Shown one piece after another: positions 44,878 through 54,428 of a stretch of DNA of 64,000 bases. The DNA lies in NCBI GenBank assembly GCA_018402565.1, contig JAGYIQ010000002.1, positions 682,001 to 746,000 on the forward strand. Direction: 5' to 3'. Below the pieces are notes generated by a model. That model did no database searches, was not told where the DNA came from, and saw nothing but the letters and a program-made list of their open reading frames with translations. Positions within the stretch are counted from its first letter, which is position 1. Each line of letters opens with the position of its first letter. The stretch is from Pirellulaceae bacterium. Its GTDB lineage: Bacteria; Planctomycetota; Planctomycetia; Pirellulales; Pirellulaceae. A program made the position numbers and the translations under genes.

Positions 44878-47800
44878 ATGAGTGGTCACCAATATCGGGG
44901 GAAAGCAGTACCGGCCTTTTACGACCCGCAGTGGGAGCATGAAAATTGCGGCGTCGGATTTATTGCGCACATCAAAGGACGACGTTCACACGAGATCGTC
45001 AAAGATGCGTTGACGATGTTGCATCGGATGGACCATCGCGGCGGCTGTGGCTGCGAGGCCAACACGGGGGATGGCGCGGGGATCCTGACGGCCAAGCCGC
45101 ATGAGTTCTATAAAGCCAAGCTGTGGGAAGAGCTGCAGGTGGACTTGCCGGCAGCGGACCAGTACGGTTGCGGCGTGGTGTTCTTTCCCACGCACGATCC
45201 GACTCGGCAGTACTGCATGCAAGTCTTCGATCGTTACGCGGAGGAGTTGGGCTTGCAGGTCCTGTGTTGGCGGCCGATGCCGACCTGCCCCGATGCGGCG
45301 GACTTGGGACGGACCGCGCGAGAGGCCATGCCGAACATTTATCAGTGCTTTGTTGGCGCGCGGCAGGAGCCCTGGGAGCCGGCCGAATTGGAACGTCGGC
45401 TGTACACGCTGCGCAAGCGAGCGGCCCATCATTTGAACGAGGCGGGTGCGGCGCCCGGCAAGAGCTTCTACCTGTGTTCGCTCTCCAGTCGCGTGGTGGT
45501 CTACAAGGGAATGTTGACGACCCAACAATTGCCGATCTTTTATTCGGACCTGGTCGACCCACGCTATCGCAGTCACCTGGCCATGGTGCATTCGCGGTTT
45601 TCCACCAATACCCTGCCCAGTTGGGATCGGGCGCAGCCGCTGCGGTGGATGTGCCACAACGGCGAAATCAACACCGTGCAAGGCAATAAGAACTGGTTGC
45701 GTTCGCGCGAGAGCTTGATGGAGAGTCCGCAGTTTGGCGAGCGACTGACATCCTTGTTCCCGATCATCGAACCCGACGTGAGCGATTCGGGAGCTTTTGA
45801 CAACTCGTTGGAGTTGTTGATGATGAACCAACGTTCGCTGCCAGAGGCGGTGATGATGATGATCCCGGAGGCCTGGCAGAACCACCTGCAGATGCCCACC
45901 GCGCGACGCGAGTTCTACGACTATCATTCGCTGATTCAGGAGCCGTGGGACGGCCCCGCCTCGGTCTCGTTCACCGACGGCCACTACATCGGCGCCGTCC
46001 TCGATCGCAACGGCCTCCGACCCAGCCGTTATTACGTCACCCACGACGACCGCGTGATCATGGCCAGCGAGGTGGGCGTGGTGGATGTGTTGCCCCAGCA
46101 GGTGGTCCGCAAGGGACGACTGCAACCCGGCCGCATGTTCTTGGTCGATTTTGAACAGGGCCAGATCATCGATGACAGTCAACTGAAAGCCGACTTGGCG
46201 GCCCAACGCCCCTACGGCCAATGGTTGCAGGCCCAGCGACTGTGCTTGGCGGAGTTGGCGACGGAGCGTGAAGCCGAGCGGACGCGGGCGGCAGCCGAGC
46301 ACACGCCCCACGACTCTGGCACCGCAACCGCTGGCACGGAAGCCGCTGGCACTGAAGCCACGGGTACCGCCAATCCGGCGACACAGGGGCAAGTACTGAG
46401 TCACGCAGCGGATCAAGTACTGGACCAGTCGCTGGACCAGTCACTGGACCACTCACTGGGCCCGTGGCAGGATCGTCCGTCGTATGCTGGCGACGAGCTG
46501 ATCGCGCGGATGACGGCGGCGGGCTACACGCGTGAGACCTTGGAGATGGTGTTGATTCCGTTGATCCAACAGGGCAAGGACCCGATCGGATCGATGGGCA
46601 ATGACGCGGCCTTGGCCTGCTTGAGTGACAAGCCGCGACTTTTATACGACTATTTCCGCCAATTGTTTGCTCAGGTCACCAACCCACCGATCGACTCGAT
46701 TCGCGAAGAGATCGTGATGTCTTTGGAGTGCCATATTGGGCCGGAGCACAACCTGTTGGCGGCGACGCCCGAACACGCGCGACGCTTGCGGGTGCCGCAT
46801 CCGATCTTGTCGCCGGCGGAGTTCGCTTGCCTGCGTGACATCGAGTCGTTGAGCGGCAGCATGGACGCGGGCGTCCGACCCTGGCGTGTGCAAACGTTGG
46901 ACATGACCTATTCGTTGACAGACGAGATCCGTGCCGGCTTGTCGGCGGTGCCACCCCAGCCGCAACGGGCCGGTGGCTTGGCCTTGCAACAGTGTTTGGA
47001 TCGGTTGTGCCATGAAGCCGAACACGCGGTGCTGCAGGGCGTGTCGCTGGTGGTGTTGAGCGATCGAGCCGTGGGACCGCGGCGGTTGGCGGCCAGCGCT
47101 CTGTTGGCCCTGGGTGCGGTGCACCAGCACTTGATCAAGCGACAATTGCGGAACCGAGTGGGGTTGGTGGTCGAGAGTGGCGAAGCGCGGGAAGTCCATC
47201 ACTTTTGTCTGTTGACCGGTTACGGCGCGGACGCGATTTATCCTTACTTGGCCTACCAAGCCCTGCATTCGGCCCACGAGGCGGGCTTGTTGCCGATCAA
47301 ATCGGCCGGCTCGCTGGTGTCGACTTACCGGGAAGCGGTGGGCAAAGGCATGCTGAAGGTCATGGCCAAGATGGGGATCTCGACGTTGCCCAGCTACAAG
47401 GGCGCACAGATCTTCGAGGCCTTGGGCCTGAGTCGCGAGGTGATGGATCGCTCGTTCACGGGTTCGGCCAGTCGCATTTCGGGTGTGGGCTTTGATGTCC
47501 TGGCGTTGGAGGCGGCGCTCTGGCATACGCAGGCGTATGGCCTGGCCAGTCCCTCGCCGCGGCGGCTGCCCAGTCTGGGCGATTTCCATTGGCGGAGCGA
47601 CGGCGAACAGCACGCCTGGACGCCCTACAATATCGCGGATCTGCAACAAGCCACGCGGAGCAACGATCGGGATGCGTACTGGCGGTTTGCCTCCCGAGTC
47701 AATCAGGAGACGAACCGGGCGTGTCACTTGCGCGGGTTGCTGCGGATTCGCAGTGAAGCGCGGTCGCCGATTCCGTTGGAGGAGGTCGAATCGGCCGCTG

Positions 47801-49704
47801 CGATCGTCAAGCGAATTTGCACCGGAGCCATGAGCTTTGGCTCGATTTCGGCCGAGGCCCACGAGAGCTTGGCGGTGGCGATGAATCGCTTGGGCGGCAA
47901 GAGTAACACGGGCGAGGGCGGCGAAGACCCTCGGCGATTTTTGCCGTTGGCCGGCGGCGACTCAAAGCGTTCGGCCATCAAACAAGTGGCCTCGGGTCGC
48001 TTCGGAGTGACGGCGTATTACTTGACCAATGCCGATGAGCTGCAAATCAAGATCGCTCAGGGTGCGAAGCCGGGCGAGGGCGGCGAGCTGCCCGGTCACA
48101 AGGTCAACACCACGATTGCGGCCACGCGACACAGCACCCCGGGCGTGGGTCTGATCAGTCCGCCGCCCCACCACGACATCTATTCGATCGAGGACTTGGC
48201 GCAACTGATCTTCGATCTGAAGAACACCAATCCAGCGGCGCGGGTCAGCGTCAAGTTGGTGTCGGAGGTGGGCGTTGGCACCGTGGCATCCGGTGTGGCC
48301 AAAGCCAAAGCCGACAATATCCTGATTGCCGGCGCCGACGGCGGGACGGGCGCATCGCCACTGACCAGCATCAAGCACGCGGGCTTGCCATGGGAGTTGG
48401 GGTTGGCCGAGACCCACCAGGCGCTGGTGGCCAACGGCCTGCGGAGTCGCATTCGCTTGCAGACGGACGGCCAACTGAAGACCGGCCGAGACTTGGTGGT
48501 GGCGACTTTGTTGGGAGCCGAAGAGTACGGCTTCGCCACCGCCCCGCTGATCGTGCTGGGTTGCTTGATGATGCGGAAGTGTCACTTGAACACCTGCCCG
48601 GTGGGCATTGCGACTCAGGACCCAACCCTGCGGGCCAAGTTTTCCGGGCAACCGGAACATGTGGTCAACTACTTCTTTATGGTGGCCGAAGAAGCGCGGC
48701 AGTGGATGGCGGAACTGGGGTTCCGCTCGATCAACGAGATGGTCGGTCGCACGGACCTGTTGGCTTGGGACGAGACGATCGAACACTGGAAGGCTCGGTC
48801 ACTGGATCTCTCCTTGGTCTTGGGCCATGGCAGCGACTTGGACTTCAACGTGTTCCATCAGGAGAGTCAAACGCACGGCCTGGAGACGGTCCTGGACGTG
48901 CGTCTGCAGGAGATGGGCAAGGCGGCGATCTTGCAGTATCGCAAGACGCGGTTCGAGTTGCCGATCTGCAATACGGACCGGACCACGGGAGCGTTGTTGT
49001 CGCACGAATTGACCAAGCGTTACAACGACCTGGGCATGCCCGACGGCACCTTGCACATCAAGTTCTACGGCTCGGCCGGCCAGAGCTTCGGGGCCTGGGT
49101 GACGCGGGGCGTGACCTTGGAAGTGGAAGGCGATGCCAACGATTACGTGGGCAAGGGCCTGTGCGGCGGGCAATTGATCATCTACCCGCCGGCGGAGTCC
49201 CCGTTGGTTCCCGAGGACAACGTCTTGATCGGCAATGTGGCCCTGTTCGGTGCCACCAGCGGTTTGGCGTTTTTCCGTGGCATCGCGGCCGAACGGTTCG
49301 CTGTGCGGAACAGCGGAGCGATTGCCGTGGTGGAGGGAGTGGGTGATCACGGTTGCGAGTACATGACGGGTGGGCGCGTCGTGGTGTTAGGACCGACGGG
49401 ACGCAACTTTGCTGCCGGCATGTCGGGCGGGATCGCCTTTGTCTACGATCCGCAGGATCAACTGATCAAACATTGCAACTTGGGGACCGTGCAGATTGAG
49501 GAAGTGACGGCGGAAGTTGACGTGGTTGAACTGAAGGAACTGATTCGTCGCCACCAGATGTACACCGGTTCGGAAGTGGCTGCTCGGATCCTGGCGGATT
49601 GGTCCAACCAAGTCCGAGCGTTCCGCCGCGTGATGCCCGTGGATTATCTGCGAGCGATGCAGGAGGGCGTGGCGGTCCGCAAACAGTTGGAACCCGTGCG
49701 GTAA
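44878..49704 (+). CDS. gltB: Glutamate synthase large subunit
   Basis: 1608 residues; family usual about 1480-1550. Makes two glutamates from 2-oxoglutarate and glutamine, with ammonia channelled from the N-terminal amidotransferase. Catalytic Cys24 in HENCGVGFIAHIKG follows a short propeptide. The central and FMN-binding synthase domain shows GAMSFGSISAEAHESLA, GGKSNTGEGGEDP, GAKPGEGGELPGHKV and the 3Fe-4S region CLMMRKCHLNTCPVGIATQ. The C-terminal beta-helix (GGRVVVLGPTGRNFAAGMSGGIAFVYD) is complete. The excess length is a low-complexity insert at about 461-530 (AGTEAAGTEATGTA..., LDQSLDQSLDHSLG) encoded by short tandem repeats. The gltD gene follows 156 nt downstream. Confidence 0.97.
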   Translation: MSGHQYRGKAVPAFYDPQWEHENCGVGFIAHIKGRRSHEIVKDALTMLHRMDHRGGCGCEANTGDGAGILTAKPHEFYKAKLWEELQVDLPAADQYGCGVVFFPTHDPTRQYCMQVFDRYAEELGLQVLCWRPMPTCPDAADLGRTAREAMPNIYQCFVGARQEPWEPAELERRLYTLRKRAAHHLNEAGAAPGKSFYLCSLSSRVVVYKGMLTTQQLPIFYSDLVDPRYRSHLAMVHSRFSTNTLPSWDRAQPLRWMCHNGEINTVQGNKNWLRSRESLMESPQFGERLTSLFPIIEPDVSDSGAFDNSLELLMMNQRSLPEAVMMMIPEAWQNHLQMPTARREFYDYHSLIQEPWDGPASVSFTDGHYIGAVLDRNGLRPSRYYVTHDDRVIMASEVGVVDVLPQQVVRKGRLQPGRMFLVDFEQGQIIDDSQLKADLAAQRPYGQWLQAQRLCLAELATEREAERTRAAAEHTPHDSGTATAGTEAAGTEATGTANPATQGQVLSHAADQVLDQSLDQSLDHSLGPWQDRPSYAGDELIARMTAAGYTRETLEMVLIPLIQQGKDPIGSMGNDAALACLSDKPRLLYDYFRQLFAQVTNPPIDSIREEIVMSLECHIGPEHNLLAATPEHARRLRVPHPILSPAEFACLRDIESLSGSMDAGVRPWRVQTLDMTYSLTDEIRAGLSAVPPQPQRAGGLALQQCLDRLCHEAEHAVLQGVSLVVLSDRAVGPRRLAASALLALGAVHQHLIKRQLRNRVGLVVESGEAREVHHFCLLTGYGADAIYPYLAYQALHSAHEAGLLPIKSAGSLVSTYREAVGKGMLKVMAKMGISTLPSYKGAQIFEALGLSREVMDRSFTGSASRISGVGFDVLALEAALWHTQAYGLASPSPRRLPSLGDFHWRSDGEQHAWTPYNIADLQQATRSNDRDAYWRFASRVNQETNRACHLRGLLRIRSEARSPIPLEEVESAAAIVKRICTGAMSFGSISAEAHESLAVAMNRLGGKSNTGEGGEDPRRFLPLAGGDSKRSAIKQVASGRFGVTAYYLTNADELQIKIAQGAKPGEGGELPGHKVNTTIAATRHSTPGVGLISPPPHHDIYSIEDLAQLIFDLKNTNPAARVSVKLVSEVGVGTVASGVAKAKADNILIAGADGGTGASPLTSIKHAGLPWELGLAETHQALVANGLRSRIRLQTDGQLKTGRDLVVATLLGAEEYGFATAPLIVLGCLMMRKCHLNTCPVGIATQDPTLRAKFSGQPEHVVNYFFMVAEEARQWMAELGFRSINEMVGRTDLLAWDETIEHWKARSLDLSLVLGHGSDLDFNVFHQESQTHGLETVLDVRLQEMGKAAILQYRKTRFELPICNTDRTTGALLSHELTKRYNDLGMPDGTLHIKFYGSAGQSFGAWVTRGVTLEVEGDANDYVGKGLCGGQLIIYPPAESPLVPEDNVLIGNVALFGATSGLAFFRGIAAERFAVRNSGAIAVVEGVGDHGCEYMTGGRVVVLGPTGRNFAAGMSGGIAFVYDPQDQLIKHCNLGTVQIEEVTAEVDVVELKELIRRHQMYTGSEVAARILADWSNQVRAFRRVMPVDYLRAMQEGVAVRKQLEPVR

Positions 49705-49717
49705 GGACTGACCAGTA

Positions 49718-49772
49718 ATTGACTTACCGAATTGGAAATTAGCCGGAGTGCGTTAGCACCCGGTTTTCACGG
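49718..49772. repeat. REP-like palindromic repeat in the gltB-gltD gap
   Basis: Core AGCCGGAGTGCGTTAGCAC plus CCGGTTTTC (49741-49770), preceded by AATTGACTTACCGAATTGGA. This matches the 50-bp arrangement at 17252-17302 (AATTAACCTACCGAACTGCA there). It lies between two genes expected to be co-transcribed. Confidence 0.88.
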
Positions 49773-49860
49773 GAATTGGACGCTGTCCGGTTCATCGCTG
49801 CAATCCATCACCGAGCGGCCTCGAGCGCCGCAGCTAATGAGACATTTGGAGGAGAGTCCC

Positions 49861-51351
49861 TTGGGTAAGCCCACTGGTTTTATGGAATTCGAGCGGCAGA
49901 CGGCCAAGAAGCGTGACGCCCGTGCGCGTGTGCAGGACTTTGACGAGTTCGAATCGCGGATGCCGGTCGATTTGCTGCAACAGCAAGGCGCGCGGTGCAT
50001 GAATTGCGGGATCCCGTTCTGTCACACGGGCGGGATGATCGGCAATATGGCGTCGGGCTGTCCCTTGAACAATCTGATCCCCGAATGGAATGACTTGGTG
50101 TATCGCGATTCGTGGGCAGCGGCCTACGATCGCTTGGACCAGACCAACCCATTTCCGGAATTCACGGGTCGTGTCTGTCCGGCGCCGTGCGAGGGCTCGT
50201 GCTGTCTGGGTGTCAACGAGCCGCCGGTCACGATCAAGGCGATCGAGTGCGAGATCATCGATCGGGCCTGGGAGGCGGGCTTGGTGCAGCCGCTGCCGCC
50301 CACCCAGGAGTTGGGCCAATCGGTGGCGGTGATCGGCTCGGGGCCAGCCGGTTTGGCCTGCGCTCAAGGCCTGCGGCGGCGCGGCTATGCGGTGACGGTC
50401 TACGAACGCGACGACCGGGTGGGTGGGCTGCTGATGTACGGCATTCCCAACATGAAGCTGGACAAGACCCTGGTCGAACGCCGCGTGCAGCAGATGACGG
50501 CCGAGGGGGTGGTGTTCGTCACCGGCGTCGAAGTGGGACGTGACTTGCCCGTCGAGCAGTTGCGGGCGGAGCACGACGCCATCGTCTTGGCGATCGGTTC
50601 GACGCGGCCGGGCGACCTGAAGATCCCGGGCCGCGAATTGTCGGGTGTGCACTTCGCCATGGAGTATTTGACTGGCAATACGCAGAGCTTGTTGAACTCG
50701 CGGTTTGCCGACCGACGGTTCATCGATCCGCGTGACAAACACGTGGTGGTGATCGGTGGAGGGGACACCGGCAACGATTGCCTGGGGACGTCCATGCGGC
50801 ACGGGTGTCGCAGTCTGATCAACCTGGAGATCGTGCCGCAACCGCCGCAGGAACGGGCCGCAAATAACCCGTGGCCGCAGTGGCCGCGGATTTTTCGGGT
50901 CGATTACGGGCACGAAGAAGCGGCGACGATCTTTGGCCATGACCCGCGGCAGTTCGCTGTGCAAACCGTGGAATTCTGCGGCAACGAGGCGGGAGTGCTG
51001 ACGGGACTGCGTGTCCAGCAAGTGGATTGGACGCGGCCCGGCCCGGGTGCGCCTTTCTCGCCGGTCGAGGGCAGCGAGCGAGTCTTGCCCGCGGATCTGG
51101 TATTCTTGGCGCTCGGCTTTACCGGCCCCGAACCCAAGCTGGCTCAGGACCTGGGTCTGCAATTGGATGGACGCGGCAACGTCGAGGCCAAGATGGACGT
51201 GTACTCGACCAACGTCCCGGGCGTCTTTTCGGTGGGCGATTGTCGCCGCGGACAGAGCCTGGTGGTCTGGGCGATGCGTGAAGGCCGCGATGCTGCCTTG
51301 GCCGTCCAACGGTACTTGCAACAAGTCGCAGCCGGCCAGCCAGCGGCCTAA
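49861..51351 (+). CDS. gltD: Glutamate synthase small subunit
   Basis: 496 residues from the TTG at 49861, chosen because GGAGGAG lies 6 nt upstream and [13 protein letters not shown] is the family's standard N-terminus; the frame stays open to 49732 without similarity. N-terminal iron-sulfur cysteines occur in [21 protein letters not shown] and [12 protein letters not shown]. The FAD motif [24 protein letters not shown] is followed by [16 protein letters not shown]. The NADPH-binding motif is [15 protein letters not shown] and the final FAD segment [26 protein letters not shown]. It supplies electrons from NAD(P)H to GltB. Confidence 0.97.
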   Translation: MGKPTGFMEFERQTAKKRDARARVQDFDEFESRMPVDLLQQQGARCMNCGIPFCHTGGMIGNMASGCPLNNLIPEWNDLVYRDSWAAAYDRLDQTNPFPEFTGRVCPAPCEGSCCLGVNEPPVTIKAIECEIIDRAWEAGLVQPLPPTQELGQSVAVIGSGPAGLACAQGLRRRGYAVTVYERDDRVGGLLMYGIPNMKLDKTLVERRVQQMTAEGVVFVTGVEVGRDLPVEQLRAEHDAIVLAIGSTRPGDLKIPGRELSGVHFAMEYLTGNTQSLLNSRFADRRFIDPRDKHVVVIGGGDTGNDCLGTSMRHGCRSLINLEIVPQPPQERAANNPWPQWPRIFRVDYGHEEAATIFGHDPRQFAVQTVEFCGNEAGVLTGLRVQQVDWTRPGPGAPFSPVEGSERVLPADLVFLALGFTGPEPKLAQDLGLQLDGRGNVEAKMDVYSTNVPGVFSVGDCRRGQSLVVWAMREGRDAALAVQRYLQQVAAGQPAA

Positions 51352-51376
51352 CTCCACGACAACGGCGAGCGATCCT

Positions 51377-52051
51377 ATGCAACGAATCCATGTAGTGGGA
51401 CGCAAAAATCACGGCAAGACGCGGTTGGTGACCGCCTTGGTGCAACACCTGAGCGGCCTCGGGCTCCGCGTGGGGACGATCAAGCACACGCATCATCGGC
51501 ATGAACTGGATACCGAAGGCAAGGACTCTTGGCAGCATCGCCAAGCGGGAGCGGCCTTGGTCGGCGTGTTATCGCAACAACTGACCGCGATCTTCTTGCC
51601 AACACCAGGCCACACCGCCCCTGCGGATGAGCGCAAGATCGATGAACGCCAGCCTGTTGATGGCCAGCTCGTTGATGGCCAGCTCGTTGACGGCCAGCGT
51701 GACGAGGCCCCGCTGGCTGACGGACCACTTGCTGACGGACAGCTTGCTGACGGCCCGCGGCAGCCGACCGGTCCAATGGCCGAGGACGCGAGGTACGCCA
51801 CCCTGGAACCGCTGTATGCGGGCTGTGATCTGGTGATCGTCGAGGGTAACCTGCAGACGACGTCGCCCAAGATCGAGGTCTGGCGCGAGGAGCTGGGCAG
51901 CCAACCGCTGTACTTGTCGGACGAGGGAATCGAGGTCGTGGTGACCGATTCCCCATTAACGTTGACGCCACCGCGGTTTACGCTGTTACCAACGGCCATC
52001 GAGTCGTTGGCGGATTGGGTCTTGTATCGCTTGCGGGAGAAAACCGGTTGA
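51377..52051 (+). CDS. mobB: MobB-like molybdopterin-guanine dinucleotide biosynthesis protein
   Basis: 224 residues. The P-loop GRKNHGKT (8-15) sits in [20 protein letters not shown]. Further MobB features are [27 protein letters not shown] (about 35-61) and the switch-like DLVIVEGN (about 152-160). MobB is a GTP-binding accessory to MobA in forming molybdenum guanine dinucleotide cofactor; no MobA or molybdoenzyme is nearby. Residues about 86-135 are a repeat-coded insert ([27 protein letters not shown]) not found in the family. It begins 25 nt after gltD and overlaps the next gene as TGATG. Confidence 0.85.
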   Translation: MQRIHVVGRKNHGKTRLVTALVQHLSGLGLRVGTIKHTHHRHELDTEGKDSWQHRQAGAALVGVLSQQLTAIFLPTPGHTAPADERKIDERQPVDGQLVDGQLVDGQRDEAPLADGPLADGQLADGPRQPTGPMAEDARYATLEPLYAGCDLVIVEGNLQTTSPKIEVWREELGSQPLYLSDEGIEVVVTDSPLTLTPPRFTLLPTAIESLADWVLYRLREKTG

Positions 52052-53025
52052 TGACGTCTGATGAAAAGTCCCAAGTTGGCGGTCCTGGTGGCGGTGGCGG
52101 TCCTGGTGGCGGTGGCGAGTGCACCCCGGGCGTTACGCGGCTGGGCTGGATTGGGACGGGCGTTATGGGGCAGAGCATGTGTCGCCATCTGCTGGACGCC
52201 GGGTACCAAGTGGCCGTGTACAATCGCACGCGCGAGAAGGCCGCGGGACTGGTGGAACGCGGGGCCATGTGGTGCGATAGCCCAAAAGCGGTCGGCGCCA
52301 GCAGTGATGTGGTGTTCACGATGGTCGGCTACCCGGCCGACGTGCGTGAGACGGTGCTGGGACCGCAAGGTGTGCTGGCGGGATTGGCGGCGGGCGGTTT
52401 GTTGATCGACATGACAACTAGCCAACCGGCGCTCGCGGTCGAGATCGCTCAGCGGGCTGAGGCGCAGGGCTGCCAGGCGCTCGACGCGCCGGTTTCGGGC
52501 GGGGACGTCGGGGCTCGAGCGGCCTCGCTGTCGATCATGGTCGGTGGATCCTCGGCGGCCTTGCAGCGAGCCCTGCCGCTGTTGTCGCTCTTGGGACGCA
52601 CGATCCAGCTGCAGGGTCCGCCCGGCAGCGGCCAGCACACAAAGATGGTCAATCAGGTGTTGATCGCCAGCGGCATGGTCGGGGTGTGCGAGGCGTTGCT
52701 CTACGGCTACCGCGCGGGCCTGGACTTGGAAACTGTGCTAAAAAGCGTGTCAGCGGGGGCGGCGGGCAGTTGGTCGCTGAGTCATTTGGCCCCGCGAGCG
52801 TTATCGGGTGACTTTCGGCCCGGTTTCTTCGTTGAGCACTTGATCAAGGACTTGGGAATTGCCCTGGAGGAGTCCCGGCGGATGGGCTTGGTCCTGCCGG
52901 GATTGGCGTTGGCGGAGCAACTGTATTTGGCGACCGCCGCGGGCGGATGGCAAAAATCCGGGACTCAAGCCTTGCTGTTGGCCTTGGCCAAACTTTCCAA
53001 CCTGCCGTGGCCGAAGGATAGCTAG
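52051..53025 (+). CDS. NAD(P)-dependent beta-hydroxyacid dehydrogenase
   Basis: 324 residues in the 3-hydroxyisobutyrate dehydrogenase / tartronate semialdehyde reductase / GLYR1 superfamily. After a Gly-rich leader of about 30 residues comes the Rossmann motif [22 protein letters not shown], then substrate-site [22 protein letters not shown] (here about 150-171). The catalytic-Lys region is [25 protein letters not shown], and [25 protein letters not shown] lies near the C-terminus. It reduces or oxidises a small 3-hydroxyacid; the exact substrate is unclear. The start overlaps mobB's stop by one base. The SufS gene starts 1 nt after its stop. Confidence 0.9.
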   Translation: MTSDEKSQVGGPGGGGGPGGGGECTPGVTRLGWIGTGVMGQSMCRHLLDAGYQVAVYNRTREKAAGLVERGAMWCDSPKAVGASSDVVFTMVGYPADVRETVLGPQGVLAGLAAGGLLIDMTTSQPALAVEIAQRAEAQGCQALDAPVSGGDVGARAASLSIMVGGSSAALQRALPLLSLLGRTIQLQGPPGSGQHTKMVNQVLIASGMVGVCEALLYGYRAGLDLETVLKSVSAGAAGSWSLSHLAPRALSGDFRPGFFVEHLIKDLGIALEESRRMGLVLPGLALAEQLYLATAAGGWQKSGTQALLLALAKLSNLPWPKDS

Positions 53026-53026
53026 A

Positions 53027-54271
53027 ATGAGCATGGTCAGTCGTCCGGTCGCCCTGGACACGCAGCGGATTCGCGGCGATTTCCCGATCCTGCAGCAGAC
53101 GGTACAGCGGGACCGGCCACTCGTTTACTTCGACAACGCCGCCTCGACCCAGCGGCCGAACGCCGTGATCGAGGCGATGGGCGACTGCTATCGCCACGAC
53201 TATTCGAATGTGCATCGCGGCATCCACACGTTGAGCGAGCGGATGACGGCCCAGTACGAGGCCACGCGAACGGCCGCCCAGCACTGGTTGGGGGCTCGCA
53301 GTCCCCACGAGATCATCTTTACGGGCGGGACCACCGCGGGGGTCAACTTGGTTGCCCACAGCTTCGGTGCCACTTTGCAGGCGGGCGACGAGATCCTGTT
53401 GACTGTGATGGAACACCACAGCAACATTGTCCCCTGGCAGCAGTTGGCCGAGCGGCGCGGGGTTGTGCTGCGGTGGGTGGGCCTGACGGACGAGGGCACG
53501 CTGGACTTGGACCATTTTCGAGCTTCCCTCAACGAGCGGACCAAGTTGGTGGCCGTCACGATGGTGTCCAATGTTCTGGGCTGTGTGAACCCGGTGGCGG
53601 AACTGAGCCAGTGGAGTCACGCGGCGGGAGCTCGAGTGTTGGTCGATGCCGCCCAGGGCGTCCCCCACATGCCCGTCGACGTGCAAACGCTCGGGTGCGA
53701 CTTCTTGGTCTTCAGCGGCCACAAAATGCTCGGGCCGACCGGGATCGGCATCCTCTACGGACGCGAGAGTTTGCTGGAGGCCATGCCACCGTTCCTCGGT
53801 GGAGGCAGCATGATCGGCACCGTGCGTCAGGACGGTTTTACGCCGGCCGAATTGCCGGCCAAGTTCGAGGCCGGGACACCGCCGATTGTAGAAGCCGTGG
53901 GCTTGGGTGCGGCCATTCGCTACTTGCAGGCAATCGGCTTGGAGCAGATCGACGCCCACGAGCAGGCATTGGCCCAACAATGTTTGGATGGCCTGAGCGA
54001 CTTACAGGGCGTGCGGATATTGGGCTCGCGTGACGACCAGCGAGTCGGGCTGGTGTCGCTGACGGTCGACGGCGTCAATTCGCAGGACCTGGCCCGCTTC
54101 TTGGATTTTCGCGGCATCGCTGCCCGAGCCGGACATCATTGCGCGATGCCGCTGCACGAGCATTTGGGCCTAGCAAACAGCCTAAGAGTCAGCTTCTATC
54201 TGTACAACACGGCCGAGGAAGTCGCGTTTTTCACGGCTCAGCTGCCCCAGATCATCGAACGGCTGCGTTAG
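53027..54271 (+). CDS. sufS: SufS-type (group II) cysteine desulfurase
   Basis: 414 residues, PLP-dependent class V aminotransferase fold. N-terminal IRGDFPILQQTV and LVYFDNAASTQRP are typical of SufS/CsdA. Cofactor residues are in MEHHSNIVPWQ and VDAAQGVPHMPVDVQTLGCDFLVFSGHKMLGPTGIGILYG (PLP-binding Lys in SGHKMLGPTG). The catalytic Cys is in AARAGHHCAMPLHEHLG. It removes sulfur from cysteine for iron-sulfur cluster or other thio-cofactor assembly. No sufBCD or sufE genes are in the window; it ends a tight mobB-dehydrogenase-sufS run. The gene symbol reflects the subfamily, not a proven pathway role. Confidence 0.92.
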   Translation: MSMVSRPVALDTQRIRGDFPILQQTVQRDRPLVYFDNAASTQRPNAVIEAMGDCYRHDYSNVHRGIHTLSERMTAQYEATRTAAQHWLGARSPHEIIFTGGTTAGVNLVAHSFGATLQAGDEILLTVMEHHSNIVPWQQLAERRGVVLRWVGLTDEGTLDLDHFRASLNERTKLVAVTMVSNVLGCVNPVAELSQWSHAAGARVLVDAAQGVPHMPVDVQTLGCDFLVFSGHKMLGPTGIGILYGRESLLEAMPPFLGGGSMIGTVRQDGFTPAELPAKFEAGTPPIVEAVGLGAAIRYLQAIGLEQIDAHEQALAQQCLDGLSDLQGVRILGSRDDQRVGLVSLTVDGVNSQDLARFLDFRGIAARAGHHCAMPLHEHLGLANSLRVSFYLYNTAEEVAFFTAQLPQIIERLR

Positions 54272-54295
54272 GGGTGGCTCAAACTTCCCACCCAG

Positions 54296-54377
54296 CGGAA
54301 GGCACGGGACTCGAACCCGCAACCCCTTGCGGGGCACATCATTTCCAATGATGCCGCTAGCCATTCGCTTACCTTCC
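54296..54377 (-). tRNA. tRNA-Ser (anticodon GGA)
   Basis: On the minus strand: acceptor GGAAGGT pairs with GCCTTCC (one G-T), discriminator G. The anticodon stem CATCA/TGATG encloses loop TTGGAAA with anticodon GGA. A long variable arm CCCC-GCAA-GGGG marks a class II tRNA, and the T-arm is GCGGG-TTCGAGT-CCCGT. CCA is not encoded. It reads codons UCC and UCU. It is located just past the sufS stop, on the opposite strand. Confidence 0.93.
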
Positions 54378-54428
54378 AGGCGACGTCCCCACATCATAGA
54401 AGATGCAGCCGGAGTCGGGAAGGGAGTT

